Part shown: in pieces, positions 8,998 to 18,264 of the stretch | Layout: each line of letters opens with the position of its first letter | Numbering within the stretch: position 1 is the stretch's first letter | NCBI GenBank assembly: GCA_964568145.1 | Contig: CAZMOZ010000016.1 | Location: 1-64,000, forward strand | Source of the DNA: DSVZ01 sp964568145 | GTDB taxonomy: Bacteria; Verrucomicrobiota; Verrucomicrobiia; Limisphaerales; J093 | Reading direction: 5' to 3' | Length of the DNA stretch: 64,000 bases | Notes under the pieces: generated by a model | Database searches by the model: none | The model's input: only the letters and a program-made list of their open reading frames with translations | What the model was told of the DNA's origin: nothing | Program-made: the position numbers and the translations under genes

Positions 8998-10384
8998 ACG
9001 GCTGTCGCCAGCATGGACAACTCAGTTCACAGATGGGTGGCAGATTGGAAACATTACCGTTACAGCTTCCGGCCAGGGCAGTCCGCCGTCGCAACGGACG
9101 CCGTGAAAACAGACCCGGAGCAAGAGCCCCCAACGACGGCAGGATTGTTGAGCCCGAAAACCAGAACGCGCGGCGCCTTTGCTGCTACTTCCCACGCGAG
9201 CCCGGCTGGTGCAGGCAGCACAGCCGGACCCTTTGCGCCGGCGCGCCCTGCCACAACCCGGCGCGTGGTGCTGATAGATCTGCCCCGTCCAGCAAACCGT
9301 TGTCATGAGGCGTCGCGGCCCCGGTTGTGTTGCGTTCGGTCGGGACGATTCAGTTGCGGCTGGGGAGCATACGCGCCCGCGCCGACCGGCTCTCCGCGAT
9401 CGACACGCCCCAAGGCCGCTCAAAACCAGTCACGCTGGAGGTGTCAGGCCAGGTCCATGCCACAGCATCGCTGTCGGGAGTGTTCTCCGATTCAACAGCG
9501 TCACCCAAGCTTGGCCGGAACGAAGCAGAACAAACCACGGATTCACGGTTTTCCCGGCTGGGAGAGGATGAGAAGCGGGTCGCCACGCCTTCCCGCAGGC
9601 TGCTTGGAAAGGGAATGCTGTCTTGCCTGGCAGACCGATCTTCAGTCCCGCTTTGTCGGTCAAAGCCATGAATTCCGCAGTCAACCTGCTGAATCGTCCC
9701 GGTTTGGTGGGGGATGCGGCGTGCCACCAAGGAAGCGCAAAAAAAACGCCGACCTCCCAGCCGGCGTTTTCTTGGTGTCAACACGCACCAGACAGGTTGT
9801 CCGGCGCACATCTTTGAGGACGCTGGCCTTCTTCCGCTCGGAGTCCCCTCTCCGGCCTCTGATTCAGCACCTCGCCCACACCCCCACTGCTCCTCCCTTC
9901 CGCATTCCTGCGTACTTCAAAGCTACCTTGCCAGTTATTGATTCCTCTTCAGCACGGATATTAAGAACAGTTTTCGTGCCAGAGCCCTCGGGCAGGCTTG
10001 GGTGACATTCCAGTCTGTTTGTCTGGAACAAGTTGCAAATCCTGATTGAGGCCGGCAGAACCGCTTCCAGCTCTCGAAATGTGTAAGCGCTGCCGACGTC
10101 AGCCACGCCTTGTTACCGCCGGGCCAGGCTTGTTTCGCTGCAAACTATTGGCCGCAAGACGCTAACGAAAGCCGTGAGAATGATGCTGTTGTGTAAGCTT
10201 TGCCGACGGGTGGTTACACTTGGCAGCAAGTCGCGAGTTGGAGCTGGCTTTTCGCGAAATCCGCTGAAGCCCAAATTGATGTGACTGCCAACATTCCGTG
10301 TGCAAACTGGCCGGGTGCTCTGAATCGGTTCGTGGTTCATGGAGATCGGTATCACCCTGCCCGGACAGGCACCACCTCGTGCCC
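8998..10384. other. Gene-free stretch of about 1.4 kb
   Basis: No open frame here has the residue composition or motifs of a real protein; the candidates on both strands are arginine- or serine-rich and unlike any family I know. It contains the strong hairpin at 9743-9770, a partial CCCGAAAACCAGAACG run near 9153 reminiscent of the dispersed palindrome arms, and otherwise mixed sequence. It should include the promoter of the DUF3450/TonB operon. It may also hold remnants of a decayed gene. Confidence 0.5.
9743..9770. terminator. Rho-independent-type hairpin, A/T flanked on both sides
   Basis: AAAACGCCG at 9743-9751 pairs perfectly with CGGCGTTTT at 9762-9770 around a ten-base loop. The run of A before and T after lets it work in either direction. 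No gene ends close by on either strand, so what it terminates is unclear; it could end a small transcript in this otherwise empty region. Confidence 0.6.
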
Positions 10385-11539
10385 TTACTTGCTGCGGTGT
10401 GAAGTGGTTGCACCCGTTCCGGCAAGCGCCTGATGGATCACCGCGTGTCCCAGCGGATTCAGGTGGCCATCGTTCGGGTAAAACAGCCGCGCGCCGTTTT
10501 TCGCGAATTCGCTTTGCAGCATTGTCACCAGATCGTGAGCCGCAATGCCGCGTTTGTCGCAAACCGTCAGCACATGCCGGGCGAAGAATCGCTGGTATTG
10601 CGCCGAAAGCGACTGGGGTTCCTCGACGCACGACCGACCCGCCAGCACCAGCACCCGCAGATCGGCCTGCGCTTGGGCGCAGGTTTGCTGGAGGCGCGCC
10701 AGAATGGCGTCGAACACGTCGTTGGCGCCGCGGAACCGCGCTTCGAACGTAACACCGTAATCCGGTGTCGGCAGCAGGACGTCGCGCGCCCTCCGCCCCA
10801 GCGCAAACCGCCGGGCAACCCGCGCTCCCCAGCCATCCTCAGGCGCCGATTCGCCCAAAACCACCGTGGCTAGGTCGGGCGGAGGCTGCCTTTCTGTGTT
10901 GGGAGCAATCGGCACGGGCACGTTCTTGAGTGCCAGTCCGTTGGTCGTCAGGACGAAGTGCGGTTTCGCGGCGTTAAGCTGGATCGGCCGGGCAAACTGA
11001 TTGTCCAGCAAATCATTCCCCACATAAACCGCCAGCCACACCGCGTCCGGACGGACCCGTGGCAGTTCGTCTTCGAGAAGCAGTGCCTGCTGGTCCGTGC
11101 TGAAGCCGGGGATGGACAGATTGAGAAAGGTGTTCGTGCCATCGCGGTTCAGCCGGCTGACGAATGTCTCGCCGTCGTTGACGCCCAGACCGAAGGTGAA
11201 ACTGTCGCCCACCACCGCGATCAGCCGGCCGCAGCGGTTCCTCGGCTGGGCCGGGTCCGCGCGGTAGCCCGATTCGTTGATCGCGTATCGCACGGCGAAA
11301 TCGTGATGCCGGTGCGCACCCTGCCAGCCGGGGGTGAGCCGCCAGCCCAGCCGGGGATCGTACCGAATGAAGCCCGGGTCCAGCCGGTCGCTGCCTTGGA
11401 TGGCGGCCTGCCTCCAGCGCAGCACCAACTCCGCCACCGCCAGTCCCAACGCGCTCACCAGCAGCACGACAATGAGCCGAAAGGCGAGTCGTTTGTTCAA
11501 GCTGGCGCAGACTAGGGCACGCACAGCCAGGCTGGCCAA
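10385..11539 (-). CDS. SGNH/GDSL-type hydrolase, membrane anchored
   Basis: 384 residues. One N-terminal hydrophobic segment (AFRLIVVLLVSALGLAVAEL, about 19-38) anchors or exports it. The SGNH catalytic blocks are visible: GDSFTFG at 111-117 carries the nucleophile Ser113, PGF follows in block II, VGND is block III, and DGH near 357-359 supplies the Asp/His. The family includes esterases and carbohydrate O-acetyl transferases or esterases acting on envelope polysaccharides; the substrate here cannot be told. It stands alone, divergent from nrdR. Confidence 0.8.
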   Translation of the reverse strand: MASLAVRALVCASLNKRLAFRLIVVLLVSALGLAVAELVLRWRQAAIQGSDRLDPGFIRYDPRLGWRLTPGWQGAHRHHDFAVRYAINESGYRADPAQPRNRCGRLIAVVGDSFTFGLGVNDGETFVSRLNRDGTNTFLNLSIPGFSTDQQALLLEDELPRVRPDAVWLAVYVGNDLLDNQFARPIQLNAAKPHFVLTTNGLALKNVPVPIAPNTERQPPPDLATVVLGESAPEDGWGARVARRFALGRRARDVLLPTPDYGVTFEARFRGANDVFDAILARLQQTCAQAQADLRVLVLAGRSCVEEPQSLSAQYQRFFARHVLTVCDKRGIAAHDLVTMLQSEFAKNGARLFYPNDGHLNPLGHAVIHQALAGTGATTSHRSK

Positions 11540-11917
11540 TCCAAAAGCACAGTTGGAGCGTGGAGCAATCCGGTGTGGCGGAATCGTGACCCAATGCTGT
11601 GGAATGGGTGAATGGTTAAATGAGTTGCAAACTCGGGAACCTTCAGCCCCCGGCGAAGCATCCGGCGTGGCAATTCAAATGGAGTAGAAAGGCAACCCGA
11701 TTTTCCCCGGCATGCGTCGGCGGCGCGCGCGATTCGCAAAGCCGCTTGCTGCGCCGCCATCACCTGTCAGCGCTCATGGGTGTTCAACTGCAATTTGCGG
11801 AATCAGCGCAAATGCGCGCGACGTGCGCCCCAAGGCGGAACCTTGCTGTGGCTTGACGCCTCAACATTTTGTAGGCACCGTCGCCGGTGGCCACATTTAG
11901 CGGTGGTCCGGCCGATT

Positions 11918-12403
11918 ATGCGTTGTCCCAAGTGCGGTTGCCACGATGACAAGGTGATTGATTCCCGCGCTTCGCGCGAAGGGGCCACCATCCGGCGCCG
12001 TCGGGAGTGTCTGGCCTGCGGTCATCGCTTCACCACCTACGAGCAGGTGGAAACCCGGCCGCTGGTGGTCATCAAACGCGACGGCCGGCGCGAGGCTTTT
12101 TCCAAGGACAAACTGCGCAACGGCATCACCCGCGCCTGCGACAAGCGCCCGATCAGCCCCGCCACCATCGAGGAGGTGGTCGAGCGCATCAGCGGCGAGT
12201 TGCACAGCGAGTTCGACGGTGAGGTGGCGGGCACGCTGATCGGCGAGCGTGTGATGAACGAGTTGCGGGCGCTCGACCCGGTGGCCTACGTGCGTTTCGC
12301 CAGCGTTTACCGGCGGTTCGAGGAAGCCACGGATTTCGTGCAGGCGGTGAAACGTCTGGAGGTGCCGCATGATACAGCTACGTACCGATTGCCTGGTTTT
12401 TGA
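11918..12403 (+). CDS. nrdR: Transcriptional repressor NrdR
   Basis: 161 residues from the ATG at 11918 (MRCPKCGCHDDKVIDSR). Upstream in-frame codons were rejected because the family always begins at this zinc ribbon. Cys3, Cys6, Cys31 and Cys34 form the zinc finger, followed by an ATP-cone domain (about 49-139, from PLVVIKRDGRREAFSKDK). NrdR senses ATP/dATP and represses ribonucleotide reductase genes. No nrd gene is in the window. The end overlaps the next gene by 35 bases. Confidence 0.95.
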   Translation: MRCPKCGCHDDKVIDSRASREGATIRRRRECLACGHRFTTYEQVETRPLVVIKRDGRREAFSKDKLRNGITRACDKRPISPATIEEVVERISGELHSEFDGEVAGTLIGERVMNELRALDPVAYVRFASVYRRFEEATDFVQAVKRLEVPHDTATYRLPGF

Positions 12404-12926
12404 GACGGCCCACGGCCGCATCCCGTGCTCGGCCGAACTGGTGGTGACCGAACTCATCGGCGATGTCTCCGGCTTGCTGGATCCGGAGCTGCTGCACCAC
12501 GCGGCGGCCGGCGTGCTGCGGTACTTCCGGGACGACCTCGGCCGCGAATCGGTGACTGTGGAGGAATTCACCCGGGCGCTGGTCCGGGTGCTGCGCAGCC
12601 TCGGCCTGCAGGTCACGACCGACGAGCCGGCGCCCGCGGAGGCCGTGCTGGCCGCGAACCTGGACCTGCAAGACCTGGCTTTGGAGTCGAGCCCCAGTTT
12701 CGAGCTAGCCTTCTTCAACCGCCTGCGCCGCGAAGTGCGTCTGCGCCTCGAACTGGCGCCGCGCGTCCTGCGCCTGCACGGCTTGCGCGGCTGTGTGAAA
12801 CACCTGGCGGCGGCGCGGCGCTGGTGCCCGCGCTGCCGGCGGCTCTCCGATCAAATCCTGTCCTTCCTCGGCGAATGCCTTTTGGAGACCGCCCCGGGCG
12901 GAAATTGCGCGCTCGTGGTTAGCTGA
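12369..12926 (+). CDS. Conserved-looking protein of unknown function overlapping nrdR
   Basis: 185 residues starting inside nrdR (35-base overlap), so translation is probably coupled. It opens MIQLRTDCLVFETAHGRIPC and has a helical middle (LRYFRDDLGRESVTVEEFTR). The C-terminal region has a CPRC pair (RRWCPRCRRL) and further cysteines (GLRGC, GECL) that might bind metal. The middle mentions a regulator-like arrangement but no known domain is recognisable. Codon use looks like that of its neighbours. The overlap with nrdR suggests a role linked to nucleotide metabolism or stress, but that is a guess. Confidence 0.7.
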   Translation: MIQLRTDCLVFETAHGRIPCSAELVVTELIGDVSGLLDPELLHHAAAGVLRYFRDDLGRESVTVEEFTRALVRVLRSLGLQVTTDEPAPAEAVLAANLDLQDLALESSPSFELAFFNRLRREVRLRLELAPRVLRLHGLRGCVKHLAAARRWCPRCRRLSDQILSFLGECLLETAPGGNCALVVS

Positions 12927-12932
12927 CTCGCT

Positions 12933-12960
12933 GGGGCGAGACTCCGTCGTACCCTGCCAT
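12933..12960 (+). repeat. Short dispersed repeat, GGGGCGAGACTCCGTCG family, copy 1
   Basis: GGGGCGAGACTCCGTCG followed by ACCCTGCCAT. Similar text occurs inverted at 26428-26455 and, more diverged, at 30577-30609. It sits directly behind the nrdR-overlapping gene in a 319-base gap (12927-13245) in which I see no gene. Confidence 0.6.
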
Positions 12961-13245
12961 CAGCCGGGCACAGATGTCCTCATCCACGGCGGCGCGGGGC
13001 GGGTCGCTGGGGCGAAGACCGCAGGCCCGGATGCCCACACCACCATCGCCGACGATGTGCTGACGCCACCCTGACTGCCCGCGCGGATCCGAAGTGCGCC
13101 TTGATGGGAATCCGCTTGGCTTTTTCTGCATCAGCGGCTAATGCATTTCCGTAATGAACTCACCCGCCGCGATCCGGGCTGAGCGCGCTGTCCGCGAAAA
13201 GCTCGCGCCTGTCGCGGTGCAACCTTCCTCATCGCGGAATCTCCC

Positions 13246-14862
13246 ATGAATCCAAACCCGTCCCTCGCTTCCGTTTCGTGCCCGTGCTGCGCCTCGGTGT
13301 CCCGCGCCCGCCAGCAACCGGCCTTGCTTGGTCATGCCGCCGCCGAACCCGCGCCGCTGGATTTCGCGCTGAACCGCCGGCGCTTCGTGGGCGGTCTGGG
13401 CGCGCTCTTGGTCACGCTGCCGTCGCTTTCCGCCGCAGAGGCCAGGGCCTGCTGTTCCGTGAAAGAACGCGCCCCGCTCCGCCGCAAGCCGCTGCGCGTC
13501 CAGCCCGTGCTCACGTATGAAACGCCGCAACGCCGCGAGGCCACCAGTTGGCGCAACTGGGGCGGCATCCAGACCGACGAGGCGGCCCGGCAGGAGCAGG
13601 CCCGCATCACCGGGGAGTTGAAGAAGCTGGCGGCGCAGGCGGAGTTCCCGCTCGAAATCCGGCCGGTGCTGGCGGTGAAAACGGTCGAGCAGGCCGCGAA
13701 CATCGCCCAGGGCGACTACGACGTGATGCTCATGTACGCCGCGGGCGGCTGGCTGAACATCCTCGAGACGCTCACGCGCAAGGACCGCTTCAACCTGATG
13801 TTCCTGCGCCACCTGCCCGGCCCGGCGTACCTGTGGTACGAGATCGTGCATCCGCGCTTTCTGCGCAAAACCGTGGACGAGTACGGCCAGCCCGGCATGG
13901 ACGTGAACGACGTCATCACGGACAGCTACGACGAGATGCTGTGGAAGCTGCGCGCGTTGCACGGGCTCAACAGCACGCACGGCAAGCGCGTCGTGTGCAT
14001 TGGCGGCGCGGCGGGCTGGGGCGAGGGCGGCCGGAAGGCGCCGCGCATCTCGCGCGACCTGTGGAAGCTCGACCTGGTGGATTACTCCTACAAGGACCTC
14101 GAGCCCCGGCTGACCGCGGCGTACAAGGACAGCGCGCTGGTGGCCGCTTGCGAGCAGGCCGCGAAGGCGTACCTCGGCAAGGCCGGTGTGAAACTCGAGA
14201 CCACCCGCCAGTTCGTCGCTAACGCCTTTGTCCTGCGCGAGGTCTTCCTCGACGTGATGGAACAGCACCAGACCGACGCCCTCACGGTGAACCACTGCAT
14301 GGGCACGATCATGGGCATGTCCAGGACCACCGCCTGCCTGACGCTCAGCCTGCTCAACGACGACGGCTACCTGCTGTTCTGCGAATCCGATTTCGTGGTG
14401 ATCCCCTCCGGCATCCTGCTCCATTACATCTCCGGCAAGCCGGTGTTCCTGAACGACCCGACCACGCCGCACGACGGCATCGTGACGCTCGCCCATTGCA
14501 CCGCGCCACGCCGCATGGACGGCCGGCGGCTCGAAAAGGCGCGCATCCTGACGCATTTCGAGTCCGACTACGGCGCCGCGCCGAAGGTCGAGATGAAGCT
14601 GGGCCAGATCACGACCAACCTCGTGCCCGATTTCAACTGCCAGAAATGGGTCGGCTTTGCCGCGACGATCGTCGGCAACCCGTTCCTCGAAATCTGCCGC
14701 TCCCAGATTGACGTGAAGGTCCACGGCAACTGCCAGAAGCTCCTCGAAGAGATGAAGGGCTTCCATTGGATGCTCAGCTACGGCGACTACCTGAAGGAAT
14801 GCGGCTACGCGCTGCGCAAGCTGGGCGTGGACATGCTCAACGTCAGCGCCCGCAGCGCCTGA
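13246..14862 (+). CDS. Sugar isomerase-like protein (L-fucose/arabinose isomerase superfamily) with Tat signal
   Basis: 538 residues. A long N-region with clustered cysteines (SCPCCAS) leads to a twin-arginine motif NRRRFVGGLGALLVTLPSL (about 43-61), so export by Tat is likely. No later Met offers a cytosolic start before the signal. The C-terminal half resembles the FucI/AraA fold: TVNHCMGTIMGMSRT, CLTLSLLNDDGYLLFCESDF and PVFLNDPTTPHDGIVTLAHC. Known family members interconvert aldoses and ketoses in the cytosol with a divalent metal, so an exported member is odd and its substrate is unknown. A Tat-exported oxidoreductase follows convergently. Assignment rests on pattern recognition only. 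Confidence 0.65.
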   Translation: MNPNPSLASVSCPCCASVSRARQQPALLGHAAAEPAPLDFALNRRRFVGGLGALLVTLPSLSAAEARACCSVKERAPLRRKPLRVQPVLTYETPQRREATSWRNWGGIQTDEAARQEQARITGELKKLAAQAEFPLEIRPVLAVKTVEQAANIAQGDYDVMLMYAAGGWLNILETLTRKDRFNLMFLRHLPGPAYLWYEIVHPRFLRKTVDEYGQPGMDVNDVITDSYDEMLWKLRALHGLNSTHGKRVVCIGGAAGWGEGGRKAPRISRDLWKLDLVDYSYKDLEPRLTAAYKDSALVAACEQAAKAYLGKAGVKLETTRQFVANAFVLREVFLDVMEQHQTDALTVNHCMGTIMGMSRTTACLTLSLLNDDGYLLFCESDFVVIPSGILLHYISGKPVFLNDPTTPHDGIVTLAHCTAPRRMDGRRLEKARILTHFESDYGAAPKVEMKLGQITTNLVPDFNCQKWVGFAATIVGNPFLEICRSQIDVKVHGNCQKLLEEMKGFHWMLSYGDYLKECGYALRKLGVDMLNVSARSA

Positions 14863-14913
14863 GCCGGGCATTCAGTTCAACCGCGAATGGACCCGAACCC
14901 ACACGAATAAAAC

Positions 14914-14972
14914 CAGAAGCCGAAGTTGGCCGTAGCGCAGCGCATTCCGCCTGCCCAACTTCGGCTTTCGGG
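14914..14972. repeat. Dispersed palindromic element, copy B (core type 1, inverted)
   Basis: Arms CAGAAGCCGAAGTTGG and CCAACTTCGGCTTTCGGG enclose a core that is the reverse complement of the cores in the copies at 3346 and 19365 (GCGCAGCGCATTCCGCCTGCC). It sits between two convergent genes and could act as a bidirectional terminator. Confidence 0.85.
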
Positions 14973-14991
14973 ATAACGGATGGCTTGGTCC

Positions 14992-15029
14992 CGCGAATTC
15001 GTGTCCCCTGGTGTTCATTCGTGGTTCCC
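14992..15029 (+). repeat. Short dispersed repeat, GAATTCGTGT family
   Basis: CGAATTCGTGTCCCCTGGTG followed by TTCATTCGTGGTTCCC. An inverted relative lies at 17970-18006 (GGGAACCAAGAAGGAACACC, then AAGGAACACGAATTCG) and a shorter one at 19507-19530. All three are intergenic. Confidence 0.55.
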
Positions 15030-15048
15030 AGCCCGGTCTGCCCGAGCC

Positions 15049-16254
15049 TCACAGCCGGTACTGCGGAACCTTGAGCCACGCGCCGCCTTGCAGCGCGGAC
15101 TGGTGGGCCACAATGCCCGCCACGGTCATGTTCAATGCCAGCGCCACGTCCACCAGCGGCCTTCGCTTTTGCAGCACGGCGGTGACAAATTCGTTCATCA
15201 GGTGGCCGTGCGAGCCGCCGTGGCCGCCGGCCTCCACGCCTGGTGGCAACGGCGGGCGTTTCGTGTCCGGCAGCTTCCTTTCGAGGCCTTCGTAACGGCC
15301 GTGAAAGGTCCCCCGCTGGCCGCGCACCCGCCCGCGTTCGCCTTCGTCGCCAGGCGTGTCCCAGCTCACGGCCATGCGGGACATGCCGCCTTCGCTGGCG
15401 CGGAACAGCGCGATCTCCGTGCCGAACGGATTGCGATACCGGTTGTTCGCCGGCTGCAGGTGCTGAATCCGGCTGGGCATGCCCAGGCACGACACCTCCG
15501 TGAAGCTGCCGCCGGTCACGCCCAGGTGGTACGCGTTCGAGTGCGTCGGGTACCACTGCGGCGGCAGGCCCACGCGCCAGTCCTTGAACGACGGGATGGG
15601 CTGTTCCATGTAATGGTAGTACTCGCCCTCCGAATAAAGGACCTCGCCCAAACCGCCCGCGCGGTAGATTTCGCGCATGGCGTGGAGGTCGGCGTGGTAG
15701 CAGGAAGTCTCGAACAGCATGTACGTCAGGCCGGATTTCCTGACCGCCTCGAAAAGCTGGTCCGCCTCCTCCAGCGACCCGAACACCGCCGGCACCGCGC
15801 TGGCGACGTGCTTGCCGTGCTTGAGCACTTCCAGGCAGTGCCGCGCGTGACTCGGCGCATCCGTGGCCACGAACACCGCCTCGATGCGGTCGTCTTTCAC
15901 CAGTTCCTCGAGCGACGGATACGTCTTGTCGCAGCGACACGCCCTGGCCAGACCCGCGCAACGCGCCGGGAGGAGGTCGCTCACGGCCACAATCTCGACG
16001 TTCGGGTGGTCCTGGAAGCTGAACGCCGCTCCAAACTGGCACACGCCGTAGCCCACGATGCCGACGCGCAGGCGCCGGTCCGAAACCGGTTTCCACTCCC
16101 GCGATGCCTCGGGATTGGCGGGCGCCTTTTCGAAGCCGGCGATCGGAATTTCCTGGGCGCGGGACGACACCGCGGCGGCGGCGCCCGCTCCAACGGTTTT
16201 CAGAAACGCGCGACGCGTGCTGGCATGCGGCGTGGGAACAGCGGGAGATTTCAT
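15049..16254 (-). CDS. Tat-exported Gfo/Idh/MocA-family oxidoreductase
   Basis: 401 residues. A Tat-type leader (STRRAFLKTVGAGAAAAV, about 12-29) precedes a Rossmann fold beginning VGIVGYGVCQFGAAF (about 65-80). In this family a Glu-Lys-Pro motif normally supplies the catalytic lysine; here the equivalent stretch reads VASAVPAVFGS, so EKP is missing. A later GGHGGSHGHLMNEFVTA is reminiscent of glycosidases of family GH109, which use NAD within this fold. Reaction and substrate are unknown; action on an exported carbohydrate is plausible. It is divergent from a secreted glycoside-hydrolase-like gene. Confidence 0.85.
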   Translation of the reverse strand: MKSPAVPTPHASTRRAFLKTVGAGAAAAVSSRAQEIPIAGFEKAPANPEASREWKPVSDRRLRVGIVGYGVCQFGAAFSFQDHPNVEIVAVSDLLPARCAGLARACRCDKTYPSLEELVKDDRIEAVFVATDAPSHARHCLEVLKHGKHVASAVPAVFGSLEEADQLFEAVRKSGLTYMLFETSCYHADLHAMREIYRAGGLGEVLYSEGEYYHYMEQPIPSFKDWRVGLPPQWYPTHSNAYHLGVTGGSFTEVSCLGMPSRIQHLQPANNRYRNPFGTEIALFRASEGGMSRMAVSWDTPGDEGERGRVRGQRGTFHGRYEGLERKLPDTKRPPLPPGVEAGGHGGSHGHLMNEFVTAVLQKRRPLVDVALALNMTVAGIVAHQSALQGGAWLKVPQYRL

Positions 16255-16373
16255 GCCGGCGTGTTAACGCGACGTCCGGCTTTTGTCACGCGCTGACACG
16301 GGCGCCTCTCGCAGCGGCAGCCCTCTTCGACTGCCTCAAAGGCCGGCATCCTGCCGTGCCAAGCTGGGTAGCC

Positions 16374-16423
16374 GGCCCCTCGCTGAGGGTCGGGAACCGT
16401 CGCCTCTCAGCGAGAGGCGCCCC
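16374..16423. repeat. Hairpin-forming intergenic repeat
   Basis: CCTCGCTGAGGGTCGGGAAC is followed by GCCTCTCAGCGAGAGGC (16402-16418), a perfect 7-bp stem with a three-base loop. A related GGCGCCTCTCGCAGCG lies about 100 bases upstream, near 16301. It occupies the 263-base gap between two divergent genes and may overlap their promoters. Confidence 0.5.
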
Positions 16424-16517
16424 ACCGCTTGACCCTGTCTCGGCGTTTCGCACGGTATCCTGCGGTTGTTCGCAGAACTTGCTTTCCACCCGCCCTCGGT
16501 CTTTTCACCATGCCGGC

Positions 16518-17924
16518 ATGACCGCTTTCCGCCTGCTTGCCGGCTTGAGACTGCTCGCCGCCGCGGGGCTTTGCGCCGGGTCGGCGGCGGCCGCCTCGCC
16601 GCCCACCGCCGAATCGCGCTTCCGCGTGGATCTGCCGCCGGCACCGTTCGCCACCGCGCTGCTCACCAACTCGCCCTTCGGCATCAACACCGCCCTCGAA
16701 CCCGGCCAGCCCGATCTCGAAAACCATCTGCAGGCGATGCAGGACCTCGGCATCAAATGGGGCCGGCAGGACTTCACCTGGCGTAGCATCGAGCGCGCGC
16801 CCGGCCGATACCAGTGGCAGGCTTACGACGCCTTGGTGGACAAGCTCCGCGCGCACGGCATCCAGGTGCTCGGCTGCCTGGCCTACGCGCCGTCCTTTCA
16901 CAACCCGGCCACCATCGCCGGTGCCGACGCCTACGCGAAATTCGCCGAAGCTGCGGCGCGTCGCTACGCCGGGCGGGTGGACCACTGGCAGATCTGGAAC
17001 GAGCCCAACGGCGGCTTCTGGAAAGGCAGTCCCGAAGATTACGCGCGGCTGCTCGCCGCAGCCGGACCGGCCATCCGTTCGGCCAACCGCCAGGCCCGGG
17101 TGGTGGCCTTGAACATGGCCTTTTGCGACGTGCTCTGGGCCGGGCGCGTGCTCCGGCAGGTGCCGGCCGGCGCCTATGACATCGTGGCCTTCCATCCGTA
17201 CCGCCCGCCGAACGCGCCGGAGGACAAGTTCGACTGGTGGACGCTCGACCAGTACGTCAAAAGCTGGCACGCGGGCGACCTGCCCACCAATTACGCGCTG
17301 GTGAACATGACCTTCCTCGAACAAACCGGTGAACTGGTCCGCCTGCTCCGCCAGCTCGGCGCGCCCAAGCCGCTGTGGGTCACGGAAATCTGCTGGAACT
17401 CGCACATCCACCCGTACGGCACCAGCGAGCTGCGCCAGGCGGACCTGGCCGTGCGCTTCCACGTCCTCGCCCTCGCCTCGCGGGAGATCGAAAAGGTGTT
17501 CTGGTGGACGCTCCGCGACCAGGGCGTGCGGCAGTTCGACCAGGCGGACATGGTGGGCCTGGCGCGCTTCGATCTTTCGCCCAAGTATGCCTTCGCGGCC
17601 TACGCCTGGATGACCCGCCAGCTCGAGGGCAAGCGCTGGGTGCGCAACGACGCCTTCGGCCCGGAGGTCTTCGCGGTGGCCTTCAACGACGAGGCCCGGA
17701 AGGAAGACGTGCTCGTCGCCTGGGCCAATCAGCCCGTGGCCTACATCCGCGTGAACACACCGGAGGCCGGGCTGACGTTTTACGACGTCTTCGGCGCGCG
17801 GCGCTTCGTGGAGCACGATCCCATTCGCACCGGCAGCCTCACCGTGCCAGTGGGCGAAAGTCCGATTTACATCGTCGGACCGCAAGGCCTGAAGGCCGCC
17901 GTGAAGCCCGCCCCGGGCTGGTGA
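16518..17924 (+). CDS. Secreted glycoside hydrolase-like protein (clan GH-A, GH39-like)
   Basis: 468 residues from the ATG at 16518, which opens a signal peptide (MTAFRLLAGLRLLAAAGL, cleavage near AAAAS). The rest is a TIM-barrel of clan GH-A type: FGINTALEPG near the start, IKWGRQDFTWRSIE, then WNEPN as the acid/base site (about residue 161) and PLWVTEICWN as the likely nucleophile site (about 293). Later strands include VFWWTLRDQG. GH39 members are beta-xylosidases or iduronidases; the specificity is not determinable here. It is divergent from the Tat-exported oxidoreductase gene, and the pair may act on the same polysaccharide breakdown products. Confidence 0.78.
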   Translation: MTAFRLLAGLRLLAAAGLCAGSAAAASPPTAESRFRVDLPPAPFATALLTNSPFGINTALEPGQPDLENHLQAMQDLGIKWGRQDFTWRSIERAPGRYQWQAYDALVDKLRAHGIQVLGCLAYAPSFHNPATIAGADAYAKFAEAAARRYAGRVDHWQIWNEPNGGFWKGSPEDYARLLAAAGPAIRSANRQARVVALNMAFCDVLWAGRVLRQVPAGAYDIVAFHPYRPPNAPEDKFDWWTLDQYVKSWHAGDLPTNYALVNMTFLEQTGELVRLLRQLGAPKPLWVTEICWNSHIHPYGTSELRQADLAVRFHVLALASREIEKVFWWTLRDQGVRQFDQADMVGLARFDLSPKYAFAAYAWMTRQLEGKRWVRNDAFGPEVFAVAFNDEARKEDVLVAWANQPVAYIRVNTPEAGLTFYDVFGARRFVEHDPIRTGSLTVPVGESPIYIVGPQGLKAAVKPAPGW

Positions 17925-18264
17925 GGCGTGCCCGGACCGCGACGGCCGGCCGTTGTTCCTCACCAAACGGGAACCAAGAAGGAACACCAAGGAACACGAA
18001 TTCGTGGAGTCAGTCCCCGGGCAGTCGGCGCGCGGAGCCCGCCAGCCGGTGGGCGCGTCCAGCGCCTGGCATCGTCAGCAGAGGCCAACTGCCTGCACTA
18101 GTCCGAGCAGCCCTGGTTGCTCCACGACGTCCGTGCGACAAGGCGACTAGGAAGAACGCGACCGCCAGCACAGTCAGCACGGCCTCGCACGTCAACTGGC
18201 GCATATTCAAGTTTGCCAGATTCTGCGAGCGAAGTGTAAGGTGTTTCTGGAGCTGGAGCCGGTT
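17925..18264. other. Intergenic region with dispersed repeat
   Basis: 340 bases without a plausible gene. It holds an inverted copy of the GAATTCGTGT repeat at 17970-18006. It should include the promoter of the toxin-antitoxin pair that follows; no clear promoter consensus is visible to me. Confidence 0.45.

Noticed and set aside
9350..9811. Minus-strand open frame in the gene-free stretch
   Set aside because: Ser/Arg-rich with no recognisable domain and no good start context; it also runs across the hairpin at 9743.
10113..10631. Minus-strand open frame at the end of the gene-free stretch
   Set aside because: Overlaps the C-terminal coding region of the SGNH hydrolase and has no protein-like pattern.
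13138..14871. Minus-strand open frame opposite the isomerase-like gene
   Set aside because: No motif or signal; the plus strand has a Tat leader and isomerase-like blocks.
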